64,000 nucleotides of DNA, from the NCBI RefSeq assembly GCF_024346755.1, contig NZ_AP024861.1, positions 2,542,001-2,606,000 on the forward strand, written 5' to 3'. The notes beneath the pieces are model-generated. The model saw only the letters and a program-made list of their open reading frames with translations. It had not been told where the DNA came from and made no database searches. Shown here one piece after another: positions 6,766-16,392 of this stretch (its first letter is position 1; each line of letters begins with the position of its first letter). Position numbers and translations under genes: made by a program. Source of the stretch: Vibrio aerogenes. Its GTDB lineage: Bacteria > Pseudomonadota > Gammaproteobacteria > Enterobacterales > Vibrionaceae.

Positions 6766-9156
6766 ATGCATTCACTTATCGAACAAATCAAATCAGGCCA
6801 TATCTGGGATTTTCCCGGCGGGATTCATCCGCCGGAAAATAAAGTCCAGTCGAATAAATGTTCTCCGGCAATGTCACCAATTCCTGCTGAGCTGGTGATT
6901 CCGCTGAAACAGCACATTGGAAAACCGGGCGACCTGCTGGTCAAACCGGGGGATACGGTACTGAAAGGTCAGCAGCTGACACAAACCGCATCGCCGGTGA
7001 TGCTGCCGGTTCATGCTCCGACATCCGGTACTGTCAAGGCCATCGAACAACGCACCATCGCCCATCCCTCCGGACTGACAGAACTCTGTGTGGTGATAAC
7101 GCCCGATCATCGCGGCAAATGGTGTGACCGAATCGTGATCGAAGATTTTAAAACCTGCCAGCCGGAGCACCTGATTGAAGTCATCCGTCAGGCCGGCATT
7201 TCCGGTATGGGCGGCGCCGGGTTCCCGACAGCGAGAAAAATACAGGCCGGGCTGGCCCGGACCGAAGTACTGATGATTAATGCGGCCGAATGTGAGCCCT
7301 ACATCACTGCCGATGATGTGCTGATGCAGTATTACGCAGAAGAAATTATTCAGGGGATTGAAATTACTGAGCACATTCTCAAGCCTCAGACGGTCATTAT
7401 CGGTATTGAAGACAACAAACCAGAAGCTATACGGGCTCTGGAAAAAGCGGCTGTGGACAAAGACTATATTATCCGGGTGATCCCAACCAAATACCCTTCC
7501 GGTGGTGAAAAACAGCTGATTAAAGTCCTGACGAACAAAGAAGTTCCCGCGGGCAAAATCCCGGCAGATATTGGTATCTCGGTGCAAAACGTCGGCACCA
7601 TGTATGCAATCCAGCAAGCCATCATCAAAGGCCAGCCACTGATTCATCGTCTGGTGACGCTGACGGGAAATACCTTCCAGCAACCACGCAACGTCTGGGC
7701 GCTTATCGGTACGCCGGTTGCGCATCTGCTGAAAGAGTTTGATTACACCGCAGATAAAAAACAGCCCCGCTTAATCATGGGCGGTCCGATGATGGGTTTT
7801 ACCCTGCCCCATGCGCAGGTGCCGGTGACCAAAACCACCAACTGTATTCTGGCCCCTTCGGTCAAAGAAATTGCGCCACAACAACATGAATTATCCTGTA
7901 TCCGCTGTGGTCAGTGCGCCGAAGTTTGCCCGGTCTCTTTACTGCCGCAACAACTCTACTGGCACAGTAAAGCCGAAGAATACGATAAATGTCAGGAACT
8001 GAATTTAAAAGACTGTATTGAGTGTGGCGCGTGCGCCTATGTTTGTCCCAGCCACATTCCGCTGGTGCAGTACTACCGTCAGGCAAAAGCTGAAATCAAA
8101 ACACGTGATAATGATGCCGCGGCGGCTGAACGGGCACGTCTCCGGTTTGAAGCCAAACAAGCCCGGCATGAGCGGGAGAAACAGGAAAGAGAGCAACGCT
8201 TTAAAAAAGCTGCGGATAACCGCCGTCAGGAAATGGTCAGGCAGCAAGGGGGGCAGGATGCAATTCAGGCCGCCATTGAACGGGTGAAAGCTCAAAAACA
8301 ACCGGAGCAACCAGACAGTCAGGCAGTCAAACCTGCTGTTGCCGCTGCGATTGCCCGCGCCAAAGCGAAGCAGGAAGCAGCCCGCCAGGCGGGTGCATCT
8401 GAGCCGGATAATCAGGAAATGATGCGCCTGCGTGAAGAACGCAAGCAGCAGGCCCGGGAAAGAAAAGCCGCCAGAACCGGGGCCGAAGCCACAGCAACCA
8501 CCGCATCTCAGGCCGCCCCTGAAGATAAAAAAGCCGCCGTCGCTGCCGCCATTGCCCGCGCCAAAGCGCGCAAGGCGCAGCAACAAGCTGAAACTCAGAA
8601 CACCGCCGCAGACACACCGGCAGCACCCGTGCAAGCAAACGCTAAAAGCGATGCTGCAATTGACGCTGAAACCGGCGCTGAAACCAAAGCCGATGCGCAA
8701 GACCCGAAAAAAGCCGCCGTCGCTGCTGCGATTGCCCGCGCCAAAGCGCGCAAGGCCCAGCAACAGGCTGAAGCTCAGGACACCGCCGCGGACACACCGG
8801 CAGCACCCGCGCAAACAGACGCTGAAAGCGATGCTGCAATTGACGCTGAAACCGCCCCTGAAAACAAAGCCGATGCGCAAGACCCGAAAAAAGCCGCCGT
8901 CGCGGCTGCGATTGCCCGCGCCAAAGCGCGCAAGGCGCAGCAACAGGCTGAAGCTCAGGACACCGCCGCGGACACACCGGCAGCACCCGCGCAAACAGAC
9001 GCTGCAACCAATGCTGCAATTGACGCTGAAACTGCCCCTGAAAGCAAAGCCGATGCGCAAGACCCGAAAAAAGCCGCCGTCGCGGCTGCGATTGCCCGCG
9101 CCAAAGCGCGCAAGGCGCAGCAACAGGCTGAAGCAGAACGCAAGGAGAAACCATAG
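6766..9156 (+). CDS. rsxC: Rsx/Rnf electron transport complex subunit C, with repeated Ala/Lys-rich tail
   Basis: RsxC is the peripheral NADH- and FMN-binding subunit. The start is [19 protein letters not shown] at 6766, 8 bases after rsxB; the in-frame ATG at 6685 lies inside rsxB and is rejected. This gives 796 residues. The glycine-rich [15 protein letters not shown] motif and ESxxE-like [13 protein letters not shown] are present, then two [4Fe-4S] motifs, [12 protein letters not shown] and [12 protein letters not shown]. After residue ~450 comes a long charged coiled-coil/linker. The last ~210 residues hold four near-identical 60-residue repeats centred on [19 protein letters not shown]. 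Such tails are known from gamma-proteobacterial RsxC and vary in repeat number. Confidence 0.95.
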   Translation: MHSLIEQIKSGHIWDFPGGIHPPENKVQSNKCSPAMSPIPAELVIPLKQHIGKPGDLLVKPGDTVLKGQQLTQTASPVMLPVHAPTSGTVKAIEQRTIAHPSGLTELCVVITPDHRGKWCDRIVIEDFKTCQPEHLIEVIRQAGISGMGGAGFPTARKIQAGLARTEVLMINAAECEPYITADDVLMQYYAEEIIQGIEITEHILKPQTVIIGIEDNKPEAIRALEKAAVDKDYIIRVIPTKYPSGGEKQLIKVLTNKEVPAGKIPADIGISVQNVGTMYAIQQAIIKGQPLIHRLVTLTGNTFQQPRNVWALIGTPVAHLLKEFDYTADKKQPRLIMGGPMMGFTLPHAQVPVTKTTNCILAPSVKEIAPQQHELSCIRCGQCAEVCPVSLLPQQLYWHSKAEEYDKCQELNLKDCIECGACAYVCPSHIPLVQYYRQAKAEIKTRDNDAAAAERARLRFEAKQARHEREKQEREQRFKKAADNRRQEMVRQQGGQDAIQAAIERVKAQKQPEQPDSQAVKPAVAAAIARAKAKQEAARQAGASEPDNQEMMRLREERKQQARERKAARTGAEATATTASQAAPEDKKAAVAAAIARAKARKAQQQAETQNTAADTPAAPVQANAKSDAAIDAETGAETKADAQDPKKAAVAAAIARAKARKAQQQAEAQDTAADTPAAPAQTDAESDAAIDAETAPENKADAQDPKKAAVAAAIARAKARKAQQQAEAQDTAADTPAAPAQTDAATNAAIDAETAPESKADAQDPKKAAVAAAIARAKARKAQQQAEAERKEKP
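8521..9154 (+). repeat. 180-bp in-frame tandem repeat in rsxC
   Basis: Units start at 8521, 8701, 8881 and 9061, with an exact 180-base period; the last unit is truncated by the stop codon. Units 2 to 4 are almost identical, the first is more diverged. Each encodes a [19 protein letters not shown] helix followed by an acidic Ala/Thr/Asp linker. The high DNA identity suggests recent expansion or ongoing homogenisation. Confidence 0.92.
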
Positions 9157-10202
9157 TGGCCTTTTTTATTGCCAGTTCACCCCATGTCCATCAGAAACGC
9201 AGTACCTCTGATTTGATGAAGTGGGTGATGATTGCGGCCTGCCCCGGATTGATAGCTCAAATCTGGTTTTTCGGCTGGGGAACACTCATTCAGCTTGTAC
9301 TGGGCCTGTTACTGGCCGTCCTGCTGGAAGGCGTGGTCATGAAGCTGCGCAAGCGCCCGGTGGGTGCTGCAATTGACGACTACAGCGGTCTGGTTACCGC
9401 CTGGCTGCTGGCGGTCGCAATTCCGCCGCTGGCGCCCTGGTGGGTTCTGTTCACCGGCATGTTCTTTGCGATTATTATTGCCAAACAGCTTTACGGTGGG
9501 ATGGGACAAAATCCGTTCAACCCGGCGATGATTGGCTATGTCGTGCTGTTGATCTCTTTCCCGCTGCAAATGACCAGCTGGATGCCACCCCATTCACTGA
9601 TGGGTGACCCACAGTCATTCCGCGATGCGTTGCATGTCATTTTTACCGGCTTTAACACACACGGCCAGTCGCTGCAACAGGTCCGGGACAGCATTGACGG
9701 CGTCACCATGGCGACGCCGCTGGATGCGGTAAAAACCACGATTCGGGCAGGAGGCACCGCCGCTGAAGCTGTGCGGCAAAAACAGTTCGGACTGGTCGCC
9801 GGCCTCGGCTGGGAAATGATCAACCTGGCTTATCTGCTGGGCGGATTACTGCTGATCAGGCTTCGCATTATCCAGTGGTATATTCCGGTTGCATTTTTAG
9901 GCGGTCTGCTGGTGATGAGTCTTACCGGACGTCTGATTTCTCCGGAAACCGTCGCGTCTCCGCTGATGCATCTGTTTTCCGGGGCGACCATGCTGGGGGC
10001 ATTCTTCATTGCGACCGATCCGGTCAGTGCATCCACAACAGTCAAGGGCCGCTTGATCTTCGGTGCCTTCATTGGGGTGATGGTGGTGATTATCCGTACC
10101 TGGGGCGGCTATCCGGATGGTGTGGCATTTGCTGTCCTGCTTGCCAATATGTGCGTACCGCTGATTGATTATTACACCAAGCCCCGAACTTACGGTCATT
10201 AA
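9156..10202 (+). CDS. rsxD: Rsx/Rnf electron transport complex subunit D
   Basis: This 348-residue multi-spanning membrane protein starts at a GTG (9156) that overlaps the rsxC TAG; GGAG lies about 9 bases upstream. It is a NqrB/RnfD-family protein. The covalent FMN site is visible as [10 protein letters not shown], with the acceptor Thr at residue 187, the same number as in the E. coli protein. Helices, the [12 protein letters not shown] motif and a final FATDPVSA-like segment ([12 protein letters not shown]) are in place. Confidence 0.96.
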   Translation: MAFFIASSPHVHQKRSTSDLMKWVMIAACPGLIAQIWFFGWGTLIQLVLGLLLAVLLEGVVMKLRKRPVGAAIDDYSGLVTAWLLAVAIPPLAPWWVLFTGMFFAIIIAKQLYGGMGQNPFNPAMIGYVVLLISFPLQMTSWMPPHSLMGDPQSFRDALHVIFTGFNTHGQSLQQVRDSIDGVTMATPLDAVKTTIRAGGTAAEAVRQKQFGLVAGLGWEMINLAYLLGGLLLIRLRIIQWYIPVAFLGGLLVMSLTGRLISPETVASPLMHLFSGATMLGAFFIATDPVSASTTVKGRLIFGAFIGVMVVIIRTWGGYPDGVAFAVLLANMCVPLIDYYTKPRTYGH

Positions 10203-10213
10203 GGAGTGTTCTC

Positions 10214-10849
10214 ATGTTGACGGCTATCCGTAATAACGGCCTTATTCTTGCTGTGTTTGCCTGTTTGTCTACCGGGCTGGTTGCACTGACTTACGCACTG
10301 ACTGCGTCACGGATTCAGGTGCAGGAAGACGCGCAGCTGATGTCGGTGCTCAATCAGGTCATTCCGCCCACAGCGCATGATAACGATTTACACAAAGCCT
10401 GTGTGCTGGTCACGCAGCCCTGGCTGACCAATCAGCCGCCATTCCATGCTTATGTTGCAAAAAAACAGGGCAAACCCAACGGGCTGGCGATTGAAACCGT
10501 TGCACCAGATGGCTATAACGGCGCGATCAAACTGATTGCCGGTATCGATAATCAGGGTGTCATCACAGGTGTCCGGGTGCTGGCGCATCATGAAACACCC
10601 GGCCTCGGTGACCGGATTGACTTACGGATCACTGACTGGATTCTCGGCTTTACCGGTAAACAGGTCACGCCTGAAAACGAATCAAACTGGCAGGTCCGAA
10701 AAGATGGTGGCGGGTTTGACCAGTTTACCGGCGCGACGATCACCCCGCGGGCGGTTGTGAAAGCCGTGAAGAAAATCACGCAGTTTGTTGATCAAAACCG
10801 CGAAGCCATTTATCGTCAACCTTACCAATGTCAGGGAGAATCGAGATGA
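10214..10849 (+). CDS. rsxG: Rsx/Rnf electron transport complex subunit G
   Basis: This 211-residue protein has an N-terminal membrane anchor (residues 8-30) and a periplasmic FMN domain. The flavinylation motif [10 protein letters not shown] places the covalent FMN on Thr175. AAGGAG lies 8 bases before the ATG. The end overlaps rsxE by the ATGA arrangement, giving translational coupling. Confidence 0.96.
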   Translation: MLTAIRNNGLILAVFACLSTGLVALTYALTASRIQVQEDAQLMSVLNQVIPPTAHDNDLHKACVLVTQPWLTNQPPFHAYVAKKQGKPNGLAIETVAPDGYNGAIKLIAGIDNQGVITGVRVLAHHETPGLGDRIDLRITDWILGFTGKQVTPENESNWQVRKDGGGFDQFTGATITPRAVVKAVKKITQFVDQNREAIYRQPYQCQGESR

Positions 10850-11559
10850 ATCCGGAAACCAAAGCCCTAAACCGAAAGCTGATGAAAGACGGTTTGTGGT
10901 CAAATAACCCGGCACTGGTTCAGTTGCTGGGGCTGTGCCCGCTTCTGGCCGTGTCTTCGACCATCACCAATGCACTCGGATTAGGCATTGCCACCATGAT
11001 GGTACTGATTGGCTCAAATGTTACAGTCTCTCTGGTACGGGATTATGTACCGAAGGAAGTGCGGATCCCGGTATTTGTGATGATTATTGCAGCACTGGTC
11101 ACCTGTGTTCAGCTGTTGATGAATGCTTTTGCCTACGGTTTATATCTGTCACTGGGCATTTTTATTCCGTTGATTGTCACGAACTGTATCATCATTGGCC
11201 GTGCAGAAGCGTTTGCTTCAAAAAACCAGGTGGTCCCCGCCATGCTGGACGGGATCTGGATGGGCATGGGTATGACCAGTGCACTGACCGTTTTAGGCGC
11301 AATCCGTGAATTACTCGGTAAAGGGACGCTGTTTGACGGCGCGGATTTGCTGCTGGGTGAGTGGGCGAAAGTGCTGCGGATTGAAGTGGTCCATATTGAT
11401 AACAGCTTCCTGCTGGCACTGCTGCCACCGGGCGCATTTATCTGTGTCGGGTTCCTGATCGCACTGAAATATGTGATCGATCGCTTTATTGCTGCACGGC
11501 AGCCGGAACCAGACAAACCCGTCATTGAACGGGCGCGGGTGACCAAAGTTTCCCAGTAA
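10846..11559 (+). CDS. rsxE: Rsx/Rnf electron transport complex subunit E
   Basis: This 237-residue integral membrane partner of RsxA starts at [21 protein letters not shown] (ATG 10846, overlapping the rsxG stop, with AGGGAGA upstream). An in-frame ATG at 10828 is inside rsxG and less likely. Hallmarks are [22 protein letters not shown] and [20 protein letters not shown]. The C-terminus is cytoplasmic and charged. It is the last rsx gene; nth follows after a hairpin. Confidence 0.96.
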   Translation: MNPETKALNRKLMKDGLWSNNPALVQLLGLCPLLAVSSTITNALGLGIATMMVLIGSNVTVSLVRDYVPKEVRIPVFVMIIAALVTCVQLLMNAFAYGLYLSLGIFIPLIVTNCIIIGRAEAFASKNQVVPAMLDGIWMGMGMTSALTVLGAIRELLGKGTLFDGADLLLGEWAKVLRIEVVHIDNSFLLALLPPGAFICVGFLIALKYVIDRFIAARQPEPDKPVIERARVTKVSQ

Positions 11560-11625
11560 AAAAAGTTTCTCAGTAAAAAATAGAAAATGAAGCGTAAACC
11601 AGAACCAGAACAACAAAAATAACAT

Positions 11626-11649
11626 AGGCCCGACTCTCAGTCAGGGCCT
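11626..11649 (+). terminator. Hairpin between rsxE and nth
   Basis: AGGCCC-GACT pairs with AGTC-AGGGCCT (one bulge). No T-run follows, so this may be an attenuator or RNA-stability hairpin rather than a full terminator; nth may be partly co-transcribed with rsx. Confidence 0.5.
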
Positions 11650-11681
11650 GCAGAAGCAAACATTGAGCAGCCGGAAGTCTT

Positions 11682-12317
11682 ATGAACAATCAAAAACGTG
11701 TCGAAATTTTAACGCGCCTGCGGGAACAGAACCCGCATCCGCAAACTGAACTGGAATGGCGCAGTCCGTTTGAGCTGCTTATTTCTGTCCTTCTGTCTGC
11801 GCAGGCAACCGATGTCAGTGTCAATAAAGCCACGGCGAAGCTGTATCCGGTCGCCAACACCCCACAGGCGATATTGGATCTGGGCGTTGAAGGCGTAAAA
11901 GAATATATCAAAACCATTGGCCTGTTTAATTCCAAAGCAGAAAATGTCATCAAAACCTGCCGGATACTGATTGAGAAGCATAATGGTGAAGTACCGGAAG
12001 ACAGAGCGGCTCTGGAGGCACTGCCCGGTGTCGGCAGAAAAACCGCCAACGTCGTGCTCAACACCGCATTCGGCTGGCCAACGATAGCCGTCGATACCCA
12101 TATTTTCCGTGTCTCGAACCGCACCAAATTTGCGATGGGAAAAAATGTCGATGAAGTCGAGCAGAAGCTGCTCAAAGTCGTCCCCAAAGAATTCAAAGTT
12201 GATGTGCACCACTGGCTGATTCTGCATGGCCGCTACACCTGCGTGGCCCGTAAACCGCGCTGCGGCAGCTGCATTATTGAAGATTTATGTGAATTTAAAG
12301 AGAAACTCAGTGATTAA
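11682..12317 (+). CDS. nth: Endonuclease III (DNA glycosylase/AP lyase)
   Basis: This 211-residue enzyme removes oxidised pyrimidines in base excision repair. The helix-hairpin-helix LPGVGRKTANVV carries the catalytic Lys120, and Asp138 is in AVDTHIFRVSNR, numbered as in E. coli. The C-terminal [4Fe-4S] cluster ligands are C187, C194, C197 and C203 (CVARKPRCGSCIIEDLC). Length and motifs are complete. Its stop codon is the first triplet of a 57-bp direct repeat that recurs at 16568, marking this 3' end as the insertion point of an AT-rich island. Confidence 0.98.
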   Translation: MNNQKRVEILTRLREQNPHPQTELEWRSPFELLISVLLSAQATDVSVNKATAKLYPVANTPQAILDLGVEGVKEYIKTIGLFNSKAENVIKTCRILIEKHNGEVPEDRAALEALPGVGRKTANVVLNTAFGWPTIAVDTHIFRVSNRTKFAMGKNVDEVEQKLLKVVPKEFKVDVHHWLILHGRYTCVARKPRCGSCIIEDLCEFKEKLSD

Positions 12318-12371
12318 GAAATCTTGCTCTCATTGTATCCGGGTAGCCTGACGATTCAGGTTACCCGGTTC
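12315..12371 (+). repeat. 57-bp direct repeat, copy 1 (att-like), containing the nth terminator hairpin
   Basis: This copy starts with the nth TAA. It matches 16568-16624 at 55 of 57 bases. Inside it, CCGGGTAGCCTGA (12339-12351) and TCAGGTTACCCGG (12356-12368) form a 13-bp hairpin with a 4-base loop, presumably the nth transcription terminator. Repeats of this kind, made of a gene's last codon plus terminator, are typical of integration or duplication events that preserve the target gene. Confidence 0.9.
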
Positions 12372-12445
12372 GAGACCGTTCATATTTCTGTGTTGCGATC
12401 ATTTTCACAAATCCAGATGCTTATTCAGCCGGGCTGGTAAATATC

Positions 12446-13009
12446 TCAGTTATATGTATTAAACAGTCTATCACCTGTATCTGGTCCCATTCCAGCTGAA
12501 ATGAATTGCACCTTTGCTCCTTCATACTTGTTATTTGATACTCGTACAGTGTATAAATCGTAGCCCTCAAATAGCTCAGTCGAAGAACTTGGGATCACTG
12601 TTGTAGCAAGTTTTATAGAGTTAACGTCTGGGATTTGGTCTATCAGACCAAAAACACTTTTACCAGAATTTATTACTGCATCAACAATGATGACATCTTT
12701 GTCCTTAGTAAGCTCGAGGTCTTCGCTAGAAACCTTATCATCATTGACGAAAATTATTGAGACATTGCTTCCTAGCTGTTCAAGCTTGTCTGCAATGCCA
12801 ATACCAAAACATAAACCTGCCCGCATTAAAATCAGTACAGCATAGTTTTTTTGTTGATTTGAAGATTTTGATATTGGCTCTGCGATGATCTCTCCTAACT
12901 GACAATGTGCAGTTCGAAGTTTATAGCCCATCGACATTGAACTGCTTTTACAAATCTCAATCAGTTGTTCGACTTCATGGTTTTGGCAGTTTTTATTTAA
13001 TATATACAT
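12446..13009 (-). CDS. Uracil-phosphoribosyltransferase-like PRTase (island gene 4)
   Basis: This 187-residue type I phosphoribosyltransferase relates best to the UPRTase family. Visible motifs are LMRAGLCFGIGIAD (residues 61-74, like the UPRTase LRAG segment), the PRPP loop DVIIVDAVINSGKS (105-118), and a C-terminal MGPDTGDRLFNT that mimics the uracil-binding GDAGDRxFGT of UPRTase. Substitutions in that loop suggest an altered base or product. It is the last gene of the island operon, 13 bases after the kinase/HAD gene. The likely reaction is attachment or release of a nucleobase-like group on ribose-5-phosphate; the substrate is unknown. Confidence 0.75.
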   Translation of the reverse strand: MYILNKNCQNHEVEQLIEICKSSSMSMGYKLRTAHCQLGEIIAEPISKSSNQQKNYAVLILMRAGLCFGIGIADKLEQLGSNVSIIFVNDDKVSSEDLELTKDKDVIIVDAVINSGKSVFGLIDQIPDVNSIKLATTVIPSSSTELFEGYDLYTVRVSNNKYEGAKVQFISAGMGPDTGDRLFNTYN

Positions 13010-13022
13010 AATTATACTTCTT

Positions 13023-14273
13023 CTAGTTCATAGAATTTTTAAGGTTATAAGACACTCCAACATCAAAAATTTGTTTAATATTTGTACACACCACTCCAGC
13101 TAAATAAGATTCCACAGCTTTGTTTAATTTTTCGTGGGCAATCAAATACCCTTGATTTGCTGCTTCTAACATTGGAATGTCAATCATCGAATCACCAATC
13201 GCAACTACGTGTTTGCCTTTTTCTCTTAGTAAATTCGCTATTTCTTTCTTGAACAATGGAGTGACAAGATATTCAATTTCTGAGTTACATGTATTGCCTA
13301 ACAAAACATCAAAAATTTCATATTCTTCATTAACTAAACTCCAAATATCGAATACACCTGACGTAATACCTACAACAGCAGAGTCTTTCTGATTCGCTAA
13401 ATAGTCAAATACACTCTGGCTCAGGTTTATCTTTTGCAAAGTTTGAGTAGCTGATTCTCCCACTTTTATAGGATTTTGTTTTTTGTATAGATTCCATACC
13501 TTAAAAAATTGATATGAGGTATACCTGTCATTTCGAAATACAGATTTTAACTCTTCTTTTTTTATCCCTAAATATCTACAAAAATCATAAGTCCCATCAT
13601 TAATTGAAACTGTCTTATCACAGTCAACAAGGATAACCTTATTTGATTTTTCCAGTAAACTTTTATGTTTGTTATAAAAATTTAGCGCTAAGGTTTGATT
13701 ACAAAGCTTTGAGGAATAAAATTCAAACCAGAAATAAATAAATTTAATACTAGACTTAGTATCTTCATCTAAGATCACTAGTTCTTTTCTGTGATTTTTA
13801 CATATTTTATCTAATTCACATTTTTCATAATTTTTCCAATTTCGAACTTGTTCTACAGTAATATTTAAATTTCTTTTATCTCTTGTGCTTTTTTTTGAAA
13901 AATCCACAATCATTTCTGATGGAGTATCCAAATAGAAGAAGTGGTCGTAAACATTTTCATCCTGTTCAGTGAAGACTACTTTGTGAGAATAACCATCTAT
14001 AAAAGAATAATGACCATCTACTAGCACGAGATCGTATTCCGAATCTTTTTCACTCACGATCTCTGTAAATTTTTCTCGTAATACTTTTTTTCTTGATTCT
14101 TCGAGACTTTTAAAGGATTGCTGGAACATATCTTGAGCAAGAGTATTTAATGTCTTTGAACCCTCAATATGAATAACAGTTAACAGCGTTGTTTCCTTTA
14201 AATAGGCTATTACATTTTTGATTAAATAATCTTTACCAGATCTAGATACCCCATAGATAGCTAACTTCATCAT
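13023..14273 (-). CDS. P-loop kinase fused to a HAD-family phosphatase (island gene 3)
   Basis: This 416-residue protein has two enzymatic halves. Residues 1-190 form a nucleotide/nucleoside-kinase-like P-loop domain with Walker A GVSRSGKD (8-15) and a Walker B-like LVLVDGHY (82-89). Residues 211-400 form a HAD hydrolase related to phosphoserine-phosphatase types: motif I DCDKT (217-221, nucleophile D217), motif II GITSG (302-306), a Lys in motif III (FKKEIANLL) and motif IV GDSMID (360-365). All catalytic residues are present. Its ATG overlaps the radical SAM stop (ATGA). The opposing kinase and phosphatase activities in one chain suggest handling of a phosphorylated small molecule. Confidence 0.75.
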   Translation of the reverse strand: MMKLAIYGVSRSGKDYLIKNVIAYLKETTLLTVIHIEGSKTLNTLAQDMFQQSFKSLEESRKKVLREKFTEIVSEKDSEYDLVLVDGHYSFIDGYSHKVVFTEQDENVYDHFFYLDTPSEMIVDFSKKSTRDKRNLNITVEQVRNWKNYEKCELDKICKNHRKELVILDEDTKSSIKFIYFWFEFYSSKLCNQTLALNFYNKHKSLLEKSNKVILVDCDKTVSINDGTYDFCRYLGIKKEELKSVFRNDRYTSYQFFKVWNLYKKQNPIKVGESATQTLQKINLSQSVFDYLANQKDSAVVGITSGVFDIWSLVNEEYEIFDVLLGNTCNSEIEYLVTPLFKKEIANLLREKGKHVVAIGDSMIDIPMLEAANQGYLIAHEKLNKAVESYLAGVVCTNIKQIFDVGVSYNLKNSMN

Positions 14274-15178
14274 CTAATCTCAACATATTTGTCGTAGTAA
14301 CATTCACCGTCCTCTAGAGACTTCATTTTACCCATTTGAAACTCTAAATTTTCAAGATCCATATCGAATGCACCATAATTGTAATTTTCATTTCCATAAA
14401 ACCTGCCACACGGATAAATACCACGTTTAGTGATAAAAATATTGGTTCGACCAACTCCGCAGAGTGTGCCATACATCGTACAGTCATATTTCTTTTTGTT
14501 ATTTTCATCAAGTTGACGTACTTCGAACTGGCTACCTCTAAAATATTCAAGCAAAGATTGATATTGGTCCTTTGATATTGTCATACTTAGATCATGAGAA
14601 TCAAAAAGACGTGAGAACGTGACATCCTTAAAATTGTTATCTTCAAGGTATGCTCTGAGTTTAGTTTTATTCAAAATGGTTTGGCTATGCACTGTACAGT
14701 TTATAGGTGGCTTATATCCAAATTTAGACTCATACTCTTTCACTCCATTAAAAACGACATTATATTTCTCTCGACCTAAATTATGAAGCTCTTCATAACC
14801 ATCCAATGAGAAGCACATTTTTATCGCATTTTTGTGCTCCAAGAAAAAATTTAACATTTTATCTTTTAATATAGTTCCATTTGTAATGGTATAAAATGCT
14901 AATCGATCTAGATTATTATTCTTTACATACTCGATAAGGCCAACAATTTTTCTATATTGTAATGTAGGCTCACCAGAACCAACTATCCCAATTTTGAAAA
15001 TACTTAAATTATTAGTTTTTGCATAATCATTTAGGTTTTTTGCTATTTTTATTAATTCATCAGTAGTAAATTCTTGTGGTATTCCACTTAACTTGCCATT
15101 GTTTTCATTATGAAAATGGCAGTAAGCACATTTTAAGTTACATTTCTCTCCAAGAGATATACAAGCTCGATCAATCAC
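14270..15178 (-). CDS. Radical SAM protein with truncated SPASM/twitch-like C-terminus (island gene 2)
   Basis: This 302-residue protein has a canonical CNLKCAYC cluster motif (C13, C17, C20) for the SAM-cleaving [4Fe-4S] and a GSGEP motif (67-71) that contacts SAM. Late cysteines C233, C240, C257 and C293, with C240-x12-G-x3-C257 in CGVGRTNIF...GIYPC, look like a twitch or half-SPASM auxiliary cluster. The chain is short for SPASM enzymes. No RiPP precursor is visible nearby, so a nucleotide or other small molecule is a more plausible substrate. It overlaps both neighbours by ATGA, so the genes are tightly co-translated. Confidence 0.8.
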   Translation of the reverse strand: MIDRACISLGEKCNLKCAYCHFHNENNGKLSGIPQEFTTDELIKIAKNLNDYAKTNNLSIFKIGIVGSGEPTLQYRKIVGLIEYVKNNNLDRLAFYTITNGTILKDKMLNFFLEHKNAIKMCFSLDGYEELHNLGREKYNVVFNGVKEYESKFGYKPPINCTVHSQTILNKTKLRAYLEDNNFKDVTFSRLFDSHDLSMTISKDQYQSLLEYFRGSQFEVRQLDENNKKKYDCTMYGTLCGVGRTNIFITKRGIYPCGRFYGNENYNYGAFDMDLENLEFQMGKMKSLEDGECYYDKYVEIR

Positions 15179-16392
15179 TTCAACTTTCCTTTGAACAGTT
15201 CAAATATCTCACTACTTTTCGGATTGTTAGCATCTAAATAGTCAATTGCTGTTTTGTTATTTCTACACCGAATCATCAAATCAGTTCTTTCAATTAGCAC
15301 TCTGACCATTTTTATATCGTGCTTAATACACGCTTTCATCAAAGGTGTGCAACCGTTATTATCTTGTTGATTTGTAGACAAAAAGTAATCTGCCGCTTGT
15401 AGAAACCCGCTCCACGCAGCAATCATTAGAGGTGTATTGCCAACATTCTTACCTCCACTCCCATAGTCAAGATCGGCGCCGTTTTCGCCCAACAGCTTTA
15501 TTATTTCCAATTTTTTAATCTGTGTTGCGTGATGGATAGCTGAGAATCGGTATTTGTGTTTATCCCTTACATCAAGGTTGATTTCTTTTAATGTGAGAAG
15601 GTATTTGAGCATCGGTAGGTCACGATTTCTTACAGCACAAATCAATGGTGTTAAGCCACTATCAGGACTATGAAAATTGACATCAACGCCCCGCATATCA
15701 AAATCCATAGCTTGTTGAAGTTTCATTGATTTGACTAAAGAGCCAAACTCTATAGAGCGCACAACATCATAATCGTTGTCTGAGGTATGGAACTTCTCTA
15801 TGTAAATCTTGGGAGTTATTGCTGTGAGATTTCTTGGTTCTCTGGTCAAGAACTGAAAGTAGATATCATCACTTAGTAAATATACATCATCGTAAGGGCA
15901 AGCTTTCGCTCGCTTGATTGCTACATCAGCGATCTTTTCATCATTGTTTCCATCTGTTTTGATGCTTTTTTCTATACAAAATTTTACTTGCTTCTCAGTA
16001 ATGGATTTCATTATCAACCAAGCTTTTTGTTTTGCAGAAGAGTTGCCTCGGTCTTTCAGATTATTCAATTCCGAAACGACTACTTCTGGAATCACGATTT
16101 CTTCAAAGAATTCTTCAAGTTCATCAATGATCGATGGTCTTTTGATCAACGCCGAGGTATCAACAACGATAACCTTTCTCTTGATTGAAGTATTACCGAC
16201 TAACTCATCAGTCGAAGTTTTGAATATTTTCGATAGTTTTAGTAGTTGAGACGAAGACGGCTCGTTTTTCCCGTTTTCCCAATTTGATATCACTGGTCTG
16301 GTAACGTTAAGTTGCTCAGCAAGTTCTTTTTGAGACAGCTTTTGTTCATCTCTAAATGTTTTGATGTTCTTTCCGATTAGCTCTGTCAGCAT
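15175..16392 (-). CDS. XRE HTH - PIN nuclease - ankyrin repeat protein (island gene 1)
   Basis: This 405-residue, three-part protein opens the island operon. Residues 1-62 are an XRE/Cro HTH (QKLSQKELAEQLNVTRPVIS). Residues 73-200 are a PIN domain with acidic residues in place: D79 in VVDTSAL, E108 in VVSELNNL, D151/D156 in NDEKIADVA, and D175/D176 in LLSDDIYF. This set fits an active Mg2+-dependent RNase. Residues ~225-395 carry about five ankyrin repeats (GLTPLICAVRN, NTPLMIAAWSG, GCTPLMKACIK and so on). It could be both autoregulator and RNase effector, with the ankyrins sensing a partner protein. The fusion of these three domains is unusual. Confidence 0.8.
   Translation of the reverse strand: MLTELIGKNIKTFRDEQKLSQKELAEQLNVTRPVISNWENGKNEPSSSQLLKLSKIFKTSTDELVGNTSIKRKVIVVDTSALIKRPSIIDELEEFFEEIVIPEVVVSELNNLKDRGNSSAKQKAWLIMKSITEKQVKFCIEKSIKTDGNNDEKIADVAIKRAKACPYDDVYLLSDDIYFQFLTREPRNLTAITPKIYIEKFHTSDNDYDVVRSIEFGSLVKSMKLQQAMDFDMRGVDVNFHSPDSGLTPLICAVRNRDLPMLKYLLTLKEINLDVRDKHKYRFSAIHHATQIKKLEIIKLLGENGADLDYGSGGKNVGNTPLMIAAWSGFLQAADYFLSTNQQDNNGCTPLMKACIKHDIKMVRVLIERTDLMIRCRNNKTAIDYLDANNPKSSEIFELFKGKLK

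Noticed and set aside
8005..9123. Long minus-strand and alternate-frame reading frames over the rsxC tail
   Set aside because: They are by-products of the GC-rich repeats in rsxC; low-complexity repeats of Arg/Cys/Gly and no ribosome site.
14270..15178. RiPP maturase in the nth island
   Set aside because: SPASM-like Cys are present but no small precursor gene is visible in the operon, and the partner enzymes are nucleotide-type.
14270..15178. Prokaryotic viperin
   Set aside because: The CxxxCxxC motif and a kinase neighbour fit superficially, but the twitch-like C-terminal cysteines and the UPRTase/HAD partners are not typical of viperins.
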